In this document: in pieces, positions 1-9,783 of the stretch | How the letters are laid out: every line of letters begins with the position of its first letter | How positions within the stretch are numbered: the stretch's first letter is position 1 | Source of the DNA: Methanocaldococcus sp. FS406-22 | Lineage (GTDB): Archaea; AGJL01; Methanococci; Methanococcales; Methanocaldococcaceae | DNA length: 64,000 nt | Assembly (NCBI RefSeq): GCF_000025525.1 | Contig: NC_013887.1 | Coordinates: forward strand, 1,250,729-1,314,728 | Direction: 5' to 3' | The notes under the pieces: generated by a model | What the model was told of the DNA's origin: nothing | Database searches by the model: none | What the model saw: only the letters and a program-made list of their open reading frames with translations | Position numbers and translations under genes: made by a program

Positions 1-3000
1 CTAAAACTAACAAAATACACCTTAGAGGACGTTGTTTATAACTTATTTAGCATTGAGAAGCTAAAAATTCCTCATACAAAGATTGTAGAGTATTGGGCAA
101 ATAACGATGAAATATTAATTGAATATTCATTGCAAGATGCAAAATACACATACAAAATAGGGACTTACTTCTTTCCATTGGAGGTTATGTTCTCAAGGAT
201 TGTTAATCAAACCCTATTTGAGATTACAAGGATGACATCTGGACAGATGGTTGAATATCTCTTAATGAAAAATGCATTCAAAGAAAATATGATTGTTCCA
301 AACAAACCAGATGAAAAAGAGTATAAAATGAGAGTATCAACCACTTATGAAGGAGGATATGTTAAAGAACCAGAAAAGGGGATGTTTGAGGACATAATTA
401 GCATGGACTTCAGATGCCATCCAAAAGGAACAAAGGTTGTTGTTAAAGGAAGAGGCATAGTTAATATTGAGGAGGTTAAGGAAGGAGATTGTATATTGGG
501 CATTGATGGTTGGCAGAGAGTAAAGAAGGTTTGGGAGTATGATTATGAGGGAGAGCTAATTAATGTGAATGGGTTAAAATGCACTCCAAACCATAAAATC
601 CCATTGAAATATGACTATTTAATAAGAGACATATACGCAAAATCTCTATTAAATAAATTCAAAGGAGAGGGGAAACTAATCAGATGTAAGGACTTTGAAC
701 TCATTGGAAACTATGAAAAATATATTAATGACATAGATGAGGACTTTATCTTAAAAAGTGAGCTTATTGGCATTTTATTGGCAGAAGGACATTTATTAAG
801 GAAAGATATTGAATACTTCGATTCTTCAAGAGGAAAAAAAAGAATCTCCCACCAATATAGAGTTGAAATTACTGTTAATGAAGATGAAAAAGACTTTATT
901 GAGAGAATAAAATACATATTTAAAAAACTGTTCAATTATGAATTGTATGAAAAGAGAAGAAAGAACTCAAAGGCAATAACACTTGGTTGTGCTAAAAAAG
1001 ATATTTACTTGGAGATTGAAGAAATTATGAAAAACAAGGAAAAATATCTCCCAAATGCAATATTAAGAGGATTTTTTGAAGGAGACGGTTATGTAAATAC
1101 AGTAAGAAAAACAATAGTTGTAAATCAAGGAACAAATAACTACGAGAAGATTAAATTTATTGCCTCACTTCTTGACAAATTGGGAATAAGATACAGTTTC
1201 TACGAATATAATTATGAAGAAAGAGGAAAAAAACTAAAAAGATACATTATTGAGATTTTCTCAAGAGGGGATTTAATAAAGTATTCAGTTTTGGTTGGCT
1301 TTATTAGTAAAAGAAAAACCGACTTGCTGAATGAAATTATAAGACAAAAAACCTTGTATAAACTTGGAGATTATGGATTTTATGATTTAGATGATGTTTG
1401 TGTATCAGTTGAGCATTATAAAGGAAAAGTTTATGATTTAACCCTCGAAGGAAGACCATATTACTTTGCAAATGGCATTTTAACCCACAATTCTTTGTAT
1501 CCTTCAATAATCATATCCTACAATATAAGTCCAGACACCTTAGATTGCGAATGCTGTAAAGATATTAGTGAAAAAATCTTAGGACATTGGTTCTGTAAGA
1601 AGAAAGAGGGATTAATTCCCAAAACTTTAAGGAATCTAATAGAAAGAAGAATCAACATTAAAAGGAGGATGAAAGAAATGGTTAAAATTGGAGAAATTAA
1701 TGAAGAATACAACCTATTAGATTATGAGCAAAAGTCATTAAAGATTTTAGCTAACAGCATTTTGCCAGATGAATATTTAACAGTAATAGAGGAGGATGGT
1801 GTAAAGATAATAAAAATTGGTGATTACATAGACGATTTAATGAGAAAGCACAAAGACAAGATTAAATATGATGGGCTAAGTGAAATCCTAGAGGTTGATA
1901 ATCTAAAAACCTACTCATTCAACAGAAAAACCAAAAAATGCTCAATAAATAGAGTTAAAGCTTTAATTAGGCATCCATATTCTGGAAAAGCTTACAAAAT
2001 AAAACTAAGGTCTGGTAGAACAATAAAAGTAACAGAAGACCACAGCTTATTTAAATTTGAAAAAGGAAGGCCTGTATGTGTCAGAGGGGATGAGATACAG
2101 CCTGGTGATTTAATTGTAGTCCCAAGAAAGCTAAAGTTTGTTAATAAAAAGGATGTTATCATAAATATTCCAAAGAGGTTAGTTGATGCTGATGAGGAAG
2201 AACTTAAAGATTTAACCATAACAAAACATAAAGACAAGGAATTTTTAGTTAGATTGAGAAAAACACTTGAAGATATTAAAAATAATAAGTTAAAAATTAT
2301 ATTTGATGATTGTATTTCATATTTGGAAAACCTTGGACTAATAGACTACAGCATTATTAAGAAGATAAACAAAATTGATATAAAGATATTAGACGAGGAA
2401 AAATTCGATGCTTATAAAAAATATATTGACACTTTCGTAGAGTATGGGACGTTTAGAAAAGACAGATGTAACATCCAATACATAAGAATTAAGGATTATA
2501 TACCAAATATTCCAGATAAAGAGTTTGAAGATTGTGAGATAGGAGCATATAGTGGAAAAATAAATGCTCTTTTAAAATTAGATGAAAAATTGGCTAAATT
2601 TTTAGGATACTTTGTAACAAGGGGAAGATTAAAAAAACTAAAAATTAAAGGAGAAACAGTCTATGAAATCTCAGTATATAAATCCCTACCAGAGTATCAG
2701 AAGGAAATTGCTGAAGTATTTAAAGAGGCGTTTGGGGCTGGTTCTATAGCTAAGGACAAGGTTACAATGGATAATAAAATCATCTATTTAGTATTAAAAT
2801 ACATATTTAAATGTGGAAATAGAGACAAAAAGCATATTCCCGAGGAGATATTTTTAGCAAATGAAAATATTATAAAAAGCTTCTTAGAAGGATTTTTAAA
2901 GGCAAAGAAAAACTCTCATAAAGGAACTACAACATTTATGGCTAAGGATGAGAAATACTTACATCAACTAATATTATTATTCAGCTTAGTTGGAATCCCT

Positions 3001-5565
3001 ACGAGATTCACCCCAGTTAAAAATAAGGGTTATAAATTAACGTTAAATCCAAACTATACAATAGTTGAAGATTTAATGCTTGATGAAGTTAAAGAGGTCG
3101 AAGCATTTGATTACACTGGCTATGTCTATGATTTAAGTGTAGAAAAGTATGAAAACTTCTTAATTAATAACATTTATGCACATAACAGCTCTGTTTCTGA
3201 AATTGATAACATTAGGGAATTATACAATCTATTGGATTACGAGCAAAAATCTTTAAAGATTTTAGCTAACAGCATTCTACCTAACCAATGGATGCCGATA
3301 GTGGAAGACAACGATATAAAATTTGTCAAAATTGACAATTACATAAACCAATTAATGGATAGGAATAAATATAAAATTAAATTTGATGGAAATAGTGAAA
3401 TCTTAGAAGTTGATAATTTAAAAGCATTTTCATTTAATAGACAAAGTAAAAAATGTGAAATAAAGAGGGTTAAGGCATTAATTAGACATAAATACTCTGG
3501 AAAAGCTTACAAAATAAAATTAAGGTCTGGAAGAGAGATAGAGGTTACAATGGGACATAGTTTATTTAAATATGAAAATGGAAAAATTGTAGAGGTTAAA
3601 GGGGAGGATGTAAAAGTTGATGACTTAATTGTAGTGCCAAAAAGTATTGTAGCTATTGAAGAAGATATAACGATAAATATTCCAAAAGTGTTAGCTAAAC
3701 TTGATGATGACTCTTTAATCTTAGAAATTCCAAAAGAAAAAAGAAATGAGATTAAAAAGAAGATTAGCACAATTAAAGATAAATCTCTACGTAAATTCTA
3801 TGAGTTGATATTGAAGCATTCTAAATACACAAAAAACGGTAACTATATTATTAAATTGTCAAAAGTAAAGGATATTATCGACTATATTCCAGATAAAGAA
3901 TTTATCAACTTTAAAATTGGGACACGTGGGGGGAAGAGGATAAATGCAATAATAAAACTTGATGAAGATGTTGCAAAGTTTTTAGGGTACTATGTAAGTG
4001 AGGGCTATGCAAGATGTTCAAAAAACCAGAAAAATGGCTACAGTTATGAAATCTATATTGCAAATCATGATAAAGACATCTTAAAAGATATGGAAAGAGT
4101 AACAACTAAAATCTTTGATAAATGTAAGGTTTGTAAAGATAGAGTAAGAGTAATGTCAAAAATTGCATATCTGTTTGTTAATTATGTTGTCCCTTGTGGA
4201 ATAAAGGCAGAAAATAAACAAATTCCAGAGATTATATTCAAAGCAAAAAAATCTATAAAATTGGCATTCCTTGAAGGGTATTTTATTGGAGATGGGGATA
4301 TACATCCTTCTAAGAGATTAAGATTATCTACAAAAAGTGAGAAATTGGCATATCAGTTAATGTTTCTTTTAAACTCTTTGGGTATATCTGCAGTTAAAAT
4401 AGGATTCGACAGTGGAGTTTATAGAGTTTATATAAATGAAGATTTGCCATTCATAACAACAAATCGAAAAAGAAATAAGTATTACTCTAATGTGATACCA
4501 AAAGAAATTTTAGAATATATATTTAACAAAAAGTTTCAGAACAATATGAGCATAGACAAATTCAAAGAGTTCATTAAGGACAAAGATATAAATGGTTTTG
4601 AATGGTTGTTAAATGGAGATATAACCTTTGATAGAGTTAAAGAAATTGAAGAGTTTGATTATAATGGATATGTATATGATTTAAGCGTTGAAGATAACGA
4701 AAACTTCTTAATTAATAACATTTATGCACATAATAGCGTCTATGGCTATTTAGCTTTTCCAAGGGCAAGATTTTACAGCAGAGAGTGTGCAGAGGTCGTT
4801 ACATACTTAGGGAGAAAGTATATCTTAGAAACAGTTAAAGAGGCAGAAAAATTTGGATTTAAAGTTTTATACGTCGATACTGACGGTTTTTATGCAATTT
4901 GGAAAGAAAAGATTAGCAAAGAGGAGTTAATAAAAAAAGCTATGGAATTTGTTGAATACATAAACTCAAAACTCCCTGGCACTATGGAGTTGGAGTTTGA
5001 AGGCTACTTTAAGAGAGGTATCTTTGTAACTAAAAAGAGATATGCCCTAATTGATGAGAGTGGGAGGGTTACAGTTAAAGGGCTGGAGTTTGTTAGGAGA
5101 GATTGGTCTAACATAGCAAAGATAACGCAAAGAAAGGTCTTAGAGGCTTTATTGGTTGAAGGTAGTATAGAGAAAGCTAAGAAAATAATTCAAGATGTTA
5201 TTAAGGATTTGAGAGAAAAGAAGATAAAAAAAGAGGATTTAATAATTTATACTCAACTAACAAAAGACCCTAAGGAGTATAAAACCACAGCCCCACATGT
5301 TGAGATAGCCAAAAAATTGATGAGAGAAGGAAAGAGAATTAAAGTTGGAGACATTATTGGCTATATAATCGTCAAAGGAACAAAATCAATAAGTGAGAGA
5401 GCCAAACTTCCAGAAGAGGTTGATATTGAGGATGTGGATGTGAATTACTATATTGATAATCAAATTTTACCTCCAGTTTTAAGGATTATGGAGGCTGTAG
5501 GAGTTTCAAAAAATGAGTTGAAGAAAGAAGGAGCTCAATTAACTTTAGATAAGTTTTTTAACTAA
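1..5565 (+). CDS. polB: Family-B DNA polymerase (PolB) with three inteins, 5' end outside window
   Basis: Replicative/repair DNA polymerase of family B. The frame is open from base 1, so the N-terminal and part of the exonuclease domain lie upstream of the window; the first internal ATG at 130 is not the start. Host motifs seen: motif A SLYPSI (from 1492), motif B LKILAN/SVYGY (split by inteins at 1755 and 4735), motif C YVDTDG (about 4870-4887, no intein there). The C-terminus ends QLTLDKFF, a PCNA-interacting PIP box. Extein segments are 1-414, 1492-1755, an extra 84-nt duplicated piece 3187-3270, and 4735-5565. It converges on rfcL with only 6 nt between them. M. jannaschii PolB is known to carry two inteins; the third, in tandem with the second, is unusual. 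Confidence 0.97.
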   Translation, partial: LKLTKYTLEDVVYNLFSIEKLKIPHTKIVEYWANNDEILIEYSLQDAKYTYKIGTYFFPLEVMFSRIVNQTLFEITRMTSGQMVEYLLMKNAFKENMIVPNKPDEKEYKMRVSTTYEGGYVKEPEKGMFEDIISMDFRCHPKGTKVVVKGRGIVNIEEVKEGDCILGIDGWQRVKKVWEYDYEGELINVNGLKCTPNHKIPLKYDYLIRDIYAKSLLNKFKGEGKLIRCKDFELIGNYEKYINDIDEDFILKSELIGILLAEGHLLRKDIEYFDSSRGKKRISHQYRVEITVNEDEKDFIERIKYIFKKLFNYELYEKRRKNSKAITLGCAKKDIYLEIEEIMKNKEKYLPNAILRGFFEGDGYVNTVRKTIVVNQGTNNYEKIKFIASLLDKLGIRYSFYEYNYEERGKKLKRYIIEIFSRGDLIKYSVLVGFISKRKTDLLNEIIRQKTLYKLGDYGFYDLDDVCVSVEHYKGKVYDLTLEGRPYYFANGILTHNSLYPSIIISYNISPDTLDCECCKDISEKILGHWFCKKKEGLIPKTLRNLIERRINIKRRMKEMVKIGEINEEYNLLDYEQKSLKILANSILPDEYLTVIEEDGVKIIKIGDYIDDLMRKHKDKIKYDGLSEILEVDNLKTYSFNRKTKKCSINRVKALIRHPYSGKAYKIKLRSGRTIKVTEDHSLFKFEKGRPVCVRGDEIQPGDLIVVPRKLKFVNKKDVIINIPKRLVDADEEELKDLTITKHKDKEFLVRLRKTLEDIKNNKLKIIFDDCISYLENLGLIDYSIIKKINKIDIKILDEEKFDAYKKYIDTFVEYGTFRKDRCNIQYIRIKDYIPNIPDKEFEDCEIGAYSGKINALLKLDEKLAKFLGYFVTRGRLKKLKIKGETVYEISVYKSLPEYQKEIAEVFKEAFGAGSIAKDKVTMDNKIIYLVLKYIFKCGNRDKKHIPEEIFLANENIIKSFLEGFLKAKKNSHKGTTTFMAKDEKYLHQLILLFSLVGIPTRFTPVKNKGYKLTLNPNYTIVEDLMLDEVKEVEAFDYTGYVYDLSVEKYENFLINNIYAHNSSVSEIDNIRELYNLLDYEQKSLKILANSILPNQWMPIVEDNDIKFVKIDNYINQLMDRNKYKIKFDGNSEILEVDNLKAFSFNRQSKKCEIKRVKALIRHKYSGKAYKIKLRSGREIEVTMGHSLFKYENGKIVEVKGEDVKVDDLIVVPKSIVAIEEDITINIPKVLAKLDDDSLILEIPKEKRNEIKKKISTIKDKSLRKFYELILKHSKYTKNGNYIIKLSKVKDIIDYIPDKEFINFKIGTRGGKRINAIIKLDEDVAKFLGYYVSEGYARCSKNQKNGYSYEIYIANHDKDILKDMERVTTKIFDKCKVCKDRVRVMSKIAYLFVNYVVPCGIKAENKQIPEIIFKAKKSIKLAFLEGYFIGDGDIHPSKRLRLSTKSEKLAYQLMFLLNSLGISAVKIGFDSGVYRVYINEDLPFITTNRKRNKYYSNVIPKEILEYIFNKKFQNNMSIDKFKEFIKDKDINGFEWLLNGDITFDRVKEIEEFDYNGYVYDLSVEDNENFLINNIYAHNSVYGYLAFPRARFYSRECAEVVTYLGRKYILETVKEAEKFGFKVLYVDTDGFYAIWKEKISKEELIKKAMEFVEYINSKLPGTMELEFEGYFKRGIFVTKKRYALIDESGRVTVKGLEFVRRDWSNIAKITQRKVLEALLVEGSIEKAKKIIQDVIKDLREKKIKKEDLIIYTQLTKDPKEYKTTAPHVEIAKKLMREGKRIKVGDIIGYIIVKGTKSISERAKLPEEVDIEDVDVNYYIDNQILPPVLRIMEAVGVSKNELKKEGAQLTLDKFFN
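415..1491 (+). other. PolB intein 1 (359 residues, motif A site)
   Basis: Intein inserted between DFR and SLYPSI of motif A. It begins with Cys (CHPKGTKV) and ends GILTHN before extein Ser+1. Block B shows TPNH in [12 protein letters not shown]; block F is [13 protein letters not shown]; block G is THN. Two LAGLIDADG-type motifs look intact: [10 protein letters not shown] (about 763-792) and [10 protein letters not shown] (about 1063-1092), each with its acidic residue, so the homing endonuclease may be active. It corresponds to the M. jannaschii Pol-1 intein, which I remember as slightly longer. Confidence 0.95.
1756..3186 (+). other. PolB intein 2 (477 residues, motif B site, degenerate endonuclease)
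   Basis: Intein directly after LKILAN of motif B. Splicing residues are present: Ser1 (SILPDEYL), block B TEDH in KVTEDHSLF, block F VYDLSVE, block G IYAHN, then Ser+1. The endonuclease motifs are degenerate: FLGYFVTRG (2599-2625) lacks the acidic residue expected in LGYYVSEG, and [11 protein letters not shown] (2881-2913) lacks the GDGD aspartates. It should splice but not cut DNA. Its length matches the M. jannaschii Pol-2 intein as I remember it. It is homologous to intein 3 but clearly diverged. Confidence 0.93.
3187..3270 (+). repeat. 28-codon duplicated extein segment between inteins 2 and 3
   Basis: An in-frame 84-nt stretch lies between the C-terminal HN of intein 2 and Ser1 of intein 3. 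Its last part, [16 protein letters not shown], repeats the host sequence just before intein 2. The two copies differ at several synonymous positions (for example tat/tac, tta/ttg, aag/aaa), while 24 nt across the junction (1738-1761 and 3253-3276) are identical. The upstream part, [12 protein letters not shown], does not match the local extein (KIGEINEE), which suggests a foreign polB donor rather than a fresh local copy. If both inteins splice separately, these 28 residues remain inside motif B. Confidence 0.93.
3271..4734 (+). other. PolB intein 3 (488 residues, motif B site, intact LAGLIDADG endonuclease)
   Basis: Second intein at the motif B junction, followed by the real C-extein SVYGYLAF. 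Splicing residues: Ser1 (SILPNQWMP), block B TMGH in EVTMGHSLF, block [13 protein letters not shown], block G IYAHN, Ser+1. The endonuclease motifs FLGYYVSEG (3979-4005) and [10 protein letters not shown] (about 4270-4299) keep both acidic residues. The sequence around them (IHPSKR.RLSTKSE) resembles the Thermococcus Pol inteins that encode I-TliI/PI-PspI, as I remember them. It is probably capable of both homing and splicing. Confidence 0.94.
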
Positions 5566-5571
5566 AATTAT

Positions 5572-7119
5572 TTATTTGAAGAATGCATCTAACGTTAATT
5601 GCTTACCTTTATCTTCTTTCTTTTTCCTCTCTTTCTTTTTCTCTTTTTTAGTTTTTTCTTTTACTTCTTCAACCTTTGGTTTTTCCTCTATCTTTTCTTT
5701 AATCTCTTCTTCCTTCTTCTCTTCTTCTATTTTTTTCTCTACTTCAGCTTTTATTTCCTCTTTTTCTTCAACTTCCTTAGGTTGTATAATTGGTTGTTCT
5801 TCCTTAGCTTCTTCTTTCTTTTTTTCTTTCTCTAATTTCTCTTTTTCTTTTTTCTTTTTCCTCTCTAATTTTTTCTTTTCTTTCAATATCTTTAAGATTT
5901 CTGAAGCTAACTTATCTCCAACCAAAACTTTTAGCTCATCTTCCTTTATTTCAAAATAATCAACTAAATCAGCAGCTATAGAAGGATTTTCTTTAGCTAA
6001 GATTTTAAGCATCTGCAAATCAAACCTTGCCCTCTTTGATGATGTATGGGTTTTTTCTCCTATCTTTTTTAATATTTTATTTAATATCTCTCTCTCAGCT
6101 TTTGTTTGAGTTAATAATCTAAAAATCTTTGGATAGCTGTAAGGTGTCCATTTTCTATACTTTTCATGCTTTGATAAGGCTACCCCAGCAGTCATTAACG
6201 TTGTTGCATACTTCCAAAAACTGTAGTTCTGCCTTCTCATAACTCTGCCTAAATATCTATCTGCCTTTGAGAGGTATTCAAAAGCTCTTGCAACTTCTTC
6301 TGGCTTCTCATACTCTTTTGGAACGTTTTCAGCTATCCACTCTATAACGACATCTGGTGTTTCATCCACATTCATTAAAGCAGTTGTAGCTATCCCATAG
6401 TGGGTAGTTTTTAAAATAACCCTTAAAGCATCAAATATATTTGCCTCTCTCTTCCTATCCGGCAATTTTTGGGCTGCCTCATAACTCAAATCTCCAGATA
6501 ATGCTAAAGCCTCTAAGTCATTTATTGCACTCCTCAAATCTCCAGCTGAATGCTGGGCAATCATCTTTAGCGTTTTGTCATCCACATCAAGCCCCTCTTT
6601 TTGTGCTATCTTTTTTAGAACTTTATAAACAGAGTTTGTATGGACTGGGTTTAGCTGGATTACCTCAACATAAGGGAGGAGATTTCTTATTGCTGGAGCG
6701 TAAGCATCATTTGCAGTTAAAATTATTGGGTTCTTTGCCTTCTTTATAACTTTTATTAGCTCAGAAACCCCTCCGGCATCCTCCTTTCCAGAGATTCCGT
6801 CAACCTCATCCAGTATAATTAAAAATTTTTTTCCAAAGATAGATGATGAAGTAGCAGCGTGTCCTACAACCTTTTTTATGACTGAAGCACTTCTTTTATC
6901 ACTCGCATTTAGTTCAATAACTTCAAATCCGTAATCGTTTGCTAATGCATAAGCTAACGTTGTCTTTCCACAACCTGGAGGCCCCACCAATAAAATTGGT
7001 TTTGGATGCTCCCCTTTTAAATAACTCTCAATCCATGTTTTTAGCTTTTCTTTAACTTTATCATGCCCAGCAACTTCTTTTAAAGATTTTGGTCTATACT
7101 TCTCTACCCAACTTAACAT
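5572..7119 (-). CDS. rfcL: Replication factor C large subunit
   Basis: Large subunit of the archaeal clamp loader, which opens PCNA and loads it on primed DNA. 515 residues. The AAA+ core shows Walker [10 protein letters not shown] near residues 46-54 and Walker B LIILDEVD near 100. After about residue 400 comes a long Lys/Glu-rich linker, then a C-terminal PIP box QLTLDAFF that contacts PCNA. No intein is present (inteins are known in the small subunit of M. jannaschii). ATG start at 7119. It is convergent with polB and just downstream of trm5 on the same strand (16-nt gap), so probably cotranscribed with it. Confidence 0.96.
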   Translation of the reverse strand: MLSWVEKYRPKSLKEVAGHDKVKEKLKTWIESYLKGEHPKPILLVGPPGCGKTTLAYALANDYGFEVIELNASDKRSASVIKKVVGHAATSSSIFGKKFLIILDEVDGISGKEDAGGVSELIKVIKKAKNPIILTANDAYAPAIRNLLPYVEVIQLNPVHTNSVYKVLKKIAQKEGLDVDDKTLKMIAQHSAGDLRSAINDLEALALSGDLSYEAAQKLPDRKREANIFDALRVILKTTHYGIATTALMNVDETPDVVIEWIAENVPKEYEKPEEVARAFEYLSKADRYLGRVMRRQNYSFWKYATTLMTAGVALSKHEKYRKWTPYSYPKIFRLLTQTKAEREILNKILKKIGEKTHTSSKRARFDLQMLKILAKENPSIAADLVDYFEIKEDELKVLVGDKLASEILKILKEKKKLERKKKKEKEKLEKEKKKEEAKEEQPIIQPKEVEEKEEIKAEVEKKIEEEKKEEEIKEKIEEKPKVEEVKEKTKKEKKKERKKKEDKGKQLTLDAFFK

Positions 7120-7134
7120 AGATTATCCCAATTG

Positions 7135-8145
7135 TTATTTTTTATTAATTTTAAAGTCCAAAGCTAATATATATTCTCTTGGTGCATAGCTCTTTACTAT
7201 TCTTTTTTCTAAAACTTCACAATCACACTTTTTTTCAAATAATTTTATTGCATCATTAAAATCTTTTCCAATCGTGTAATAGTGTATAACTCCTCCTTCC
7301 TCTACAATATCTAATGCCTTATCAACAAATTCATGGGCATATTTTGGTAGATTCATTATAACCCTATTCCCCTTAACGTCAACTTCTCTTACATCACTCA
7401 ATATAGGTATTATCTTATGTTCCAACTTATTTAACTTTATGTTTTTCTTTAAAAGCTCTATGGCATGAGGGTTTATATCTATGGCATAGATTTTTTTGGC
7501 ATTTTTGCAAGCTATTGAGAAAGGCCCAACACCGGCAAACATATCAACAACCACGTCATCCAAAGAGACCTTTTTCATGATCCTTGCTCTCTCTCCACTT
7601 AATCTTGGTGAGAAATAGACCTTTGCAATATCAACATAAAGCCTATAGCCGTTTTCTTTGTGGATTGTTAAAGTTCTATTCTCCCCAGCTAAATGCTCCA
7701 ACTCCCTAACTCTAAACTCTCCTTTAACTTCACTCTTCCTCCTAAAAACTCCCTTGCATGGAATTAATTTATAGGCAAGTTCTCCAATCTCCTTTCTTGT
7801 TTTTTCATCAATCTCATCTGAAATTTGCAGTATTACCAAATCACCAATAACATCATAGGAGAGAGATATTAATCCCTCATCAACTTCCTTTCTATATTTT
7901 TTTGATATTATTTCTCTAAAACTTGGTTTTTTAATGATTTTTTTCTCTTCAAGGTCTTTTTCAACTAACTCAAACTCAATATCTAAGATGCTCTTTAAAA
8001 TCTCCTCATCAATATGTTTTATTGGTAGATATAGGTAGTTTCCTTCAGATATTATTTTATAATCTTTGTTTAATAGGTTGTTTTCTATCAGTATTCTTCT
8101 TGTTTTTTCTCCATGTTTTTTATCTATTTTTAGGCATAATGGCAT
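7135..8145 (-). CDS. trm5b: tRNA (guanine37-N1)-methyltransferase Trm5
   Basis: AdoMet-dependent enzyme that makes m1G37 in tRNA and so prevents +1 frameshifting. 336 residues, nearly identical over long stretches to what I remember of M. jannaschii MJ0883, whose structure is known. AdoMet site DMFAGVGPFSIA near residue 197; catalytic-region motif NLPKYAHEF near 265 (NLPK is diagnostic of Trm5). The N-terminal D1/D2 domains give it the full Trm5b-type length. ATG at 8145 is preceded by GGTGATTCT. It lies between a second methyltransferase (8160-8753) and rfcL, all on the minus strand with short gaps. Confidence 0.96.
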   Translation of the reverse strand: MPLCLKIDKKHGEKTRRILIENNLLNKDYKIISEGNYLYLPIKHIDEEILKSILDIEFELVEKDLEEKKIIKKPSFREIISKKYRKEVDEGLISLSYDVIGDLVILQISDEIDEKTRKEIGELAYKLIPCKGVFRRKSEVKGEFRVRELEHLAGENRTLTIHKENGYRLYVDIAKVYFSPRLSGERARIMKKVSLDDVVVDMFAGVGPFSIACKNAKKIYAIDINPHAIELLKKNIKLNKLEHKIIPILSDVREVDVKGNRVIMNLPKYAHEFVDKALDIVEEGGVIHYYTIGKDFNDAIKLFEKKCDCEVLEKRIVKSYAPREYILALDFKINKK

Positions 8146-8159
8146 AGAATCACCAAATC

Positions 8160-8753
8160 TTATAATTTTTTACTCTTTAAAACCCTATAACCTCCTTTTA
8201 TTGTAACCGTCTCAACGTTCCCAAAAACTTCTTCCATAAACTTTGCTAATGACTTAGCCCCTTGCTTTGTTTGAATAACTACCCAAATCTCTCCCCCTTC
8301 TTTTAAAATCTCCTTCCCTTCTTTGATAATTTTATGCAAAACCTCCTTTCCAGCTCTTATTGGTGGGTTTGTTATAATCTTATCATACTCTCTATCTCTA
8401 ACATTTTCATACAAATCACTATGAATTACTCTAATGTCATAACCCTCCAAGTTATTCAGCTTTATATTCTCCTTAGCTAACTTTATAGCTCTTCTGTTTA
8501 TATCAGCCATTGTAACGGATTTAACCTCATCAGCTAAAGCTATTCCAATAACCCCATAACCACAACCCAAATCTAAGATGTCATCATCTTTATCAACTAT
8601 AACATTCTCAACTAAAATTTTTGTTCCCTTATCAACCTTTCCATAAGAGAAAACTCCAGCATCTGTTTTAAATTTCAATCTCTTCCCTCTTAAAATGTCT
8701 TCAACAATTTTTATATCTGATTTGGTTGTTGGCTTTTCAGAGAAATAGTGCAT
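8160..8753 (-). CDS. RsmC-like class I methyltransferase (MJ0882 family)
   Basis: Small AdoMet methyltransferase of 197 residues. Motif I DLGCGYGVIGIALA near residue 61 and motif IV NPPIRAG near residue 129; the NPPxR signature is typical of N-methylation of guanine or adenine in RNA (RsmC/RlmG group). The M. jannaschii orthologue has a solved structure but, to my knowledge, no proven substrate, so the RNA target is inference. ATG at 8753 follows GGTGATAAA. First gene of the minus-strand group methyltransferase-trm5-rfcL; divergent from argF. Confidence 0.88.
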   Translation of the reverse strand: MHYFSEKPTTKSDIKIVEDILRGKRLKFKTDAGVFSYGKVDKGTKILVENVIVDKDDDILDLGCGYGVIGIALADEVKSVTMADINRRAIKLAKENIKLNNLEGYDIRVIHSDLYENVRDREYDKIITNPPIRAGKEVLHKIIKEGKEILKEGGEIWVVIQTKQGAKSLAKFMEEVFGNVETVTIKGGYRVLKSKKL

Positions 8754-8860
8754 TTTATCACCAAAATGTTTATAACTAAGTTTAAATTAAAATAACAACT
8801 TATTTAAAATTTAGCTGGCAGAATAGATTATATTAATCATGCCAATTTATAGGTGGTAAC

Positions 8861-9778
8861 ATGCATCTCTTAGATTTGGATGTATTAAGTAGAGAGGATG
8901 TATTAAAAATTATTGAATATGGTATGTACTTCAAAAAAAACAGAAGAAAACATGAAAAAATCTTAGAGGGGAAGAGTGTAGCAATTCTGTTTGAGAAACC
9001 CTCAACAAGGACAAGGATGAGTTTTGATATTGCAGTTTATGAGTTAGGAGGGCATCCACTAATAATGAATCAGAATGAAATACACTTAGGAAAGAAAGAA
9101 TCTACAAAAGACACTGCAAGGGTTATGAGTAGATATGTAGATGCAATAGTGGCAAGGGTTTATAAGCATAGAGATTTAGAGGAGATGGCTAAATACTCAT
9201 CAGTTCCAGTTATAAATGCATTGAGTGATTTAGCTCATCCTTGCCAAATATTGGCTGATTTGATGACTATAAAAGAGTATAAAGGCAAATTTAAAGGATT
9301 AAAGATAGCATACTTAGGAGATGGAAACAACGTCTGCAACTCCTTAATCTTAGGTTCTGCATTAGTAGGAATGGATATTTATGTAGCAACACCAAGAGGT
9401 TATGAGCCGAATGCTAAAGTTGTATTAAAAGCTAAGGAGATTATTGACAGCTATGGAGAAGGCTCATTAACATTAACAAACAACCCAATAGAGGCTGCTG
9501 AAGATGCTGATATATTATATACTGACGTATGGATTAGTATGGGAGATGATAAAAGCAAAGAAGAGGTTTTAAAAATCTTCCCACCATTCCAAATCAATAA
9601 TAAACTCTTAGAATATGCTAAAGATGATGTCATAGTTATGCACTGTCTCCCAGCAAATAGAGGGTATGAGATAACTGATGATGTTATTGATGGAGAGCAT
9701 TCAGTTGTCTATGATGAGGCAGAGAATAGATTGCACGTTCAGAAAGGAGTATTTAAGTTTATATTTGAGAGAGACTAA
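8861..9778 (+). CDS. argF: Ornithine carbamoyltransferase
   Basis: Makes citrulline from ornithine and carbamoyl phosphate in arginine biosynthesis. 305 residues, the usual length. Carbamoyl-phosphate motif [12 protein letters not shown] near residue 45; HPCQILADL near residue 127; ornithine-binding [10 protein letters not shown] near residue 262, with the catalytic Cys. ATG at 8861 is preceded by AGGTGGTAAC. Monocistronic by context: divergent from the methyltransferase upstream and convergent with the membrane protein at 9784. Confidence 0.96.
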   Translation: MHLLDLDVLSREDVLKIIEYGMYFKKNRRKHEKILEGKSVAILFEKPSTRTRMSFDIAVYELGGHPLIMNQNEIHLGKKESTKDTARVMSRYVDAIVARVYKHRDLEEMAKYSSVPVINALSDLAHPCQILADLMTIKEYKGKFKGLKIAYLGDGNNVCNSLILGSALVGMDIYVATPRGYEPNAKVVLKAKEIIDSYGEGSLTLTNNPIEAAEDADILYTDVWISMGDDKSKEEVLKIFPPFQINNKLLEYAKDDVIVMHCLPANRGYEITDDVIDGEHSVVYDEAENRLHVQKGVFKFIFERD

Positions 9779-9783
9779 TTTAT

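Noticed and set aside
3155-3270. Tandem inteins interpreted as one intein with an inserted domain
   Set aside because: The region between the endonuclease domains contains a complete block F/G end (IYAHN-Ser) and a complete new block A start after a host-like segment, so it is two full inteins rather than a domain insertion.
4860-4900. Intein at the PolB motif C site (DTDG)
   Set aside because: The [11 protein letters not shown] sequence is continuous; the site is empty here.
5576-5959. Plus-strand ORFs rich in Ser/Phe opposite the rfcL tail
   Set aside because: They are the antisense of the Lys/Glu-rich linker of RfcL; the composition explains the open frame.
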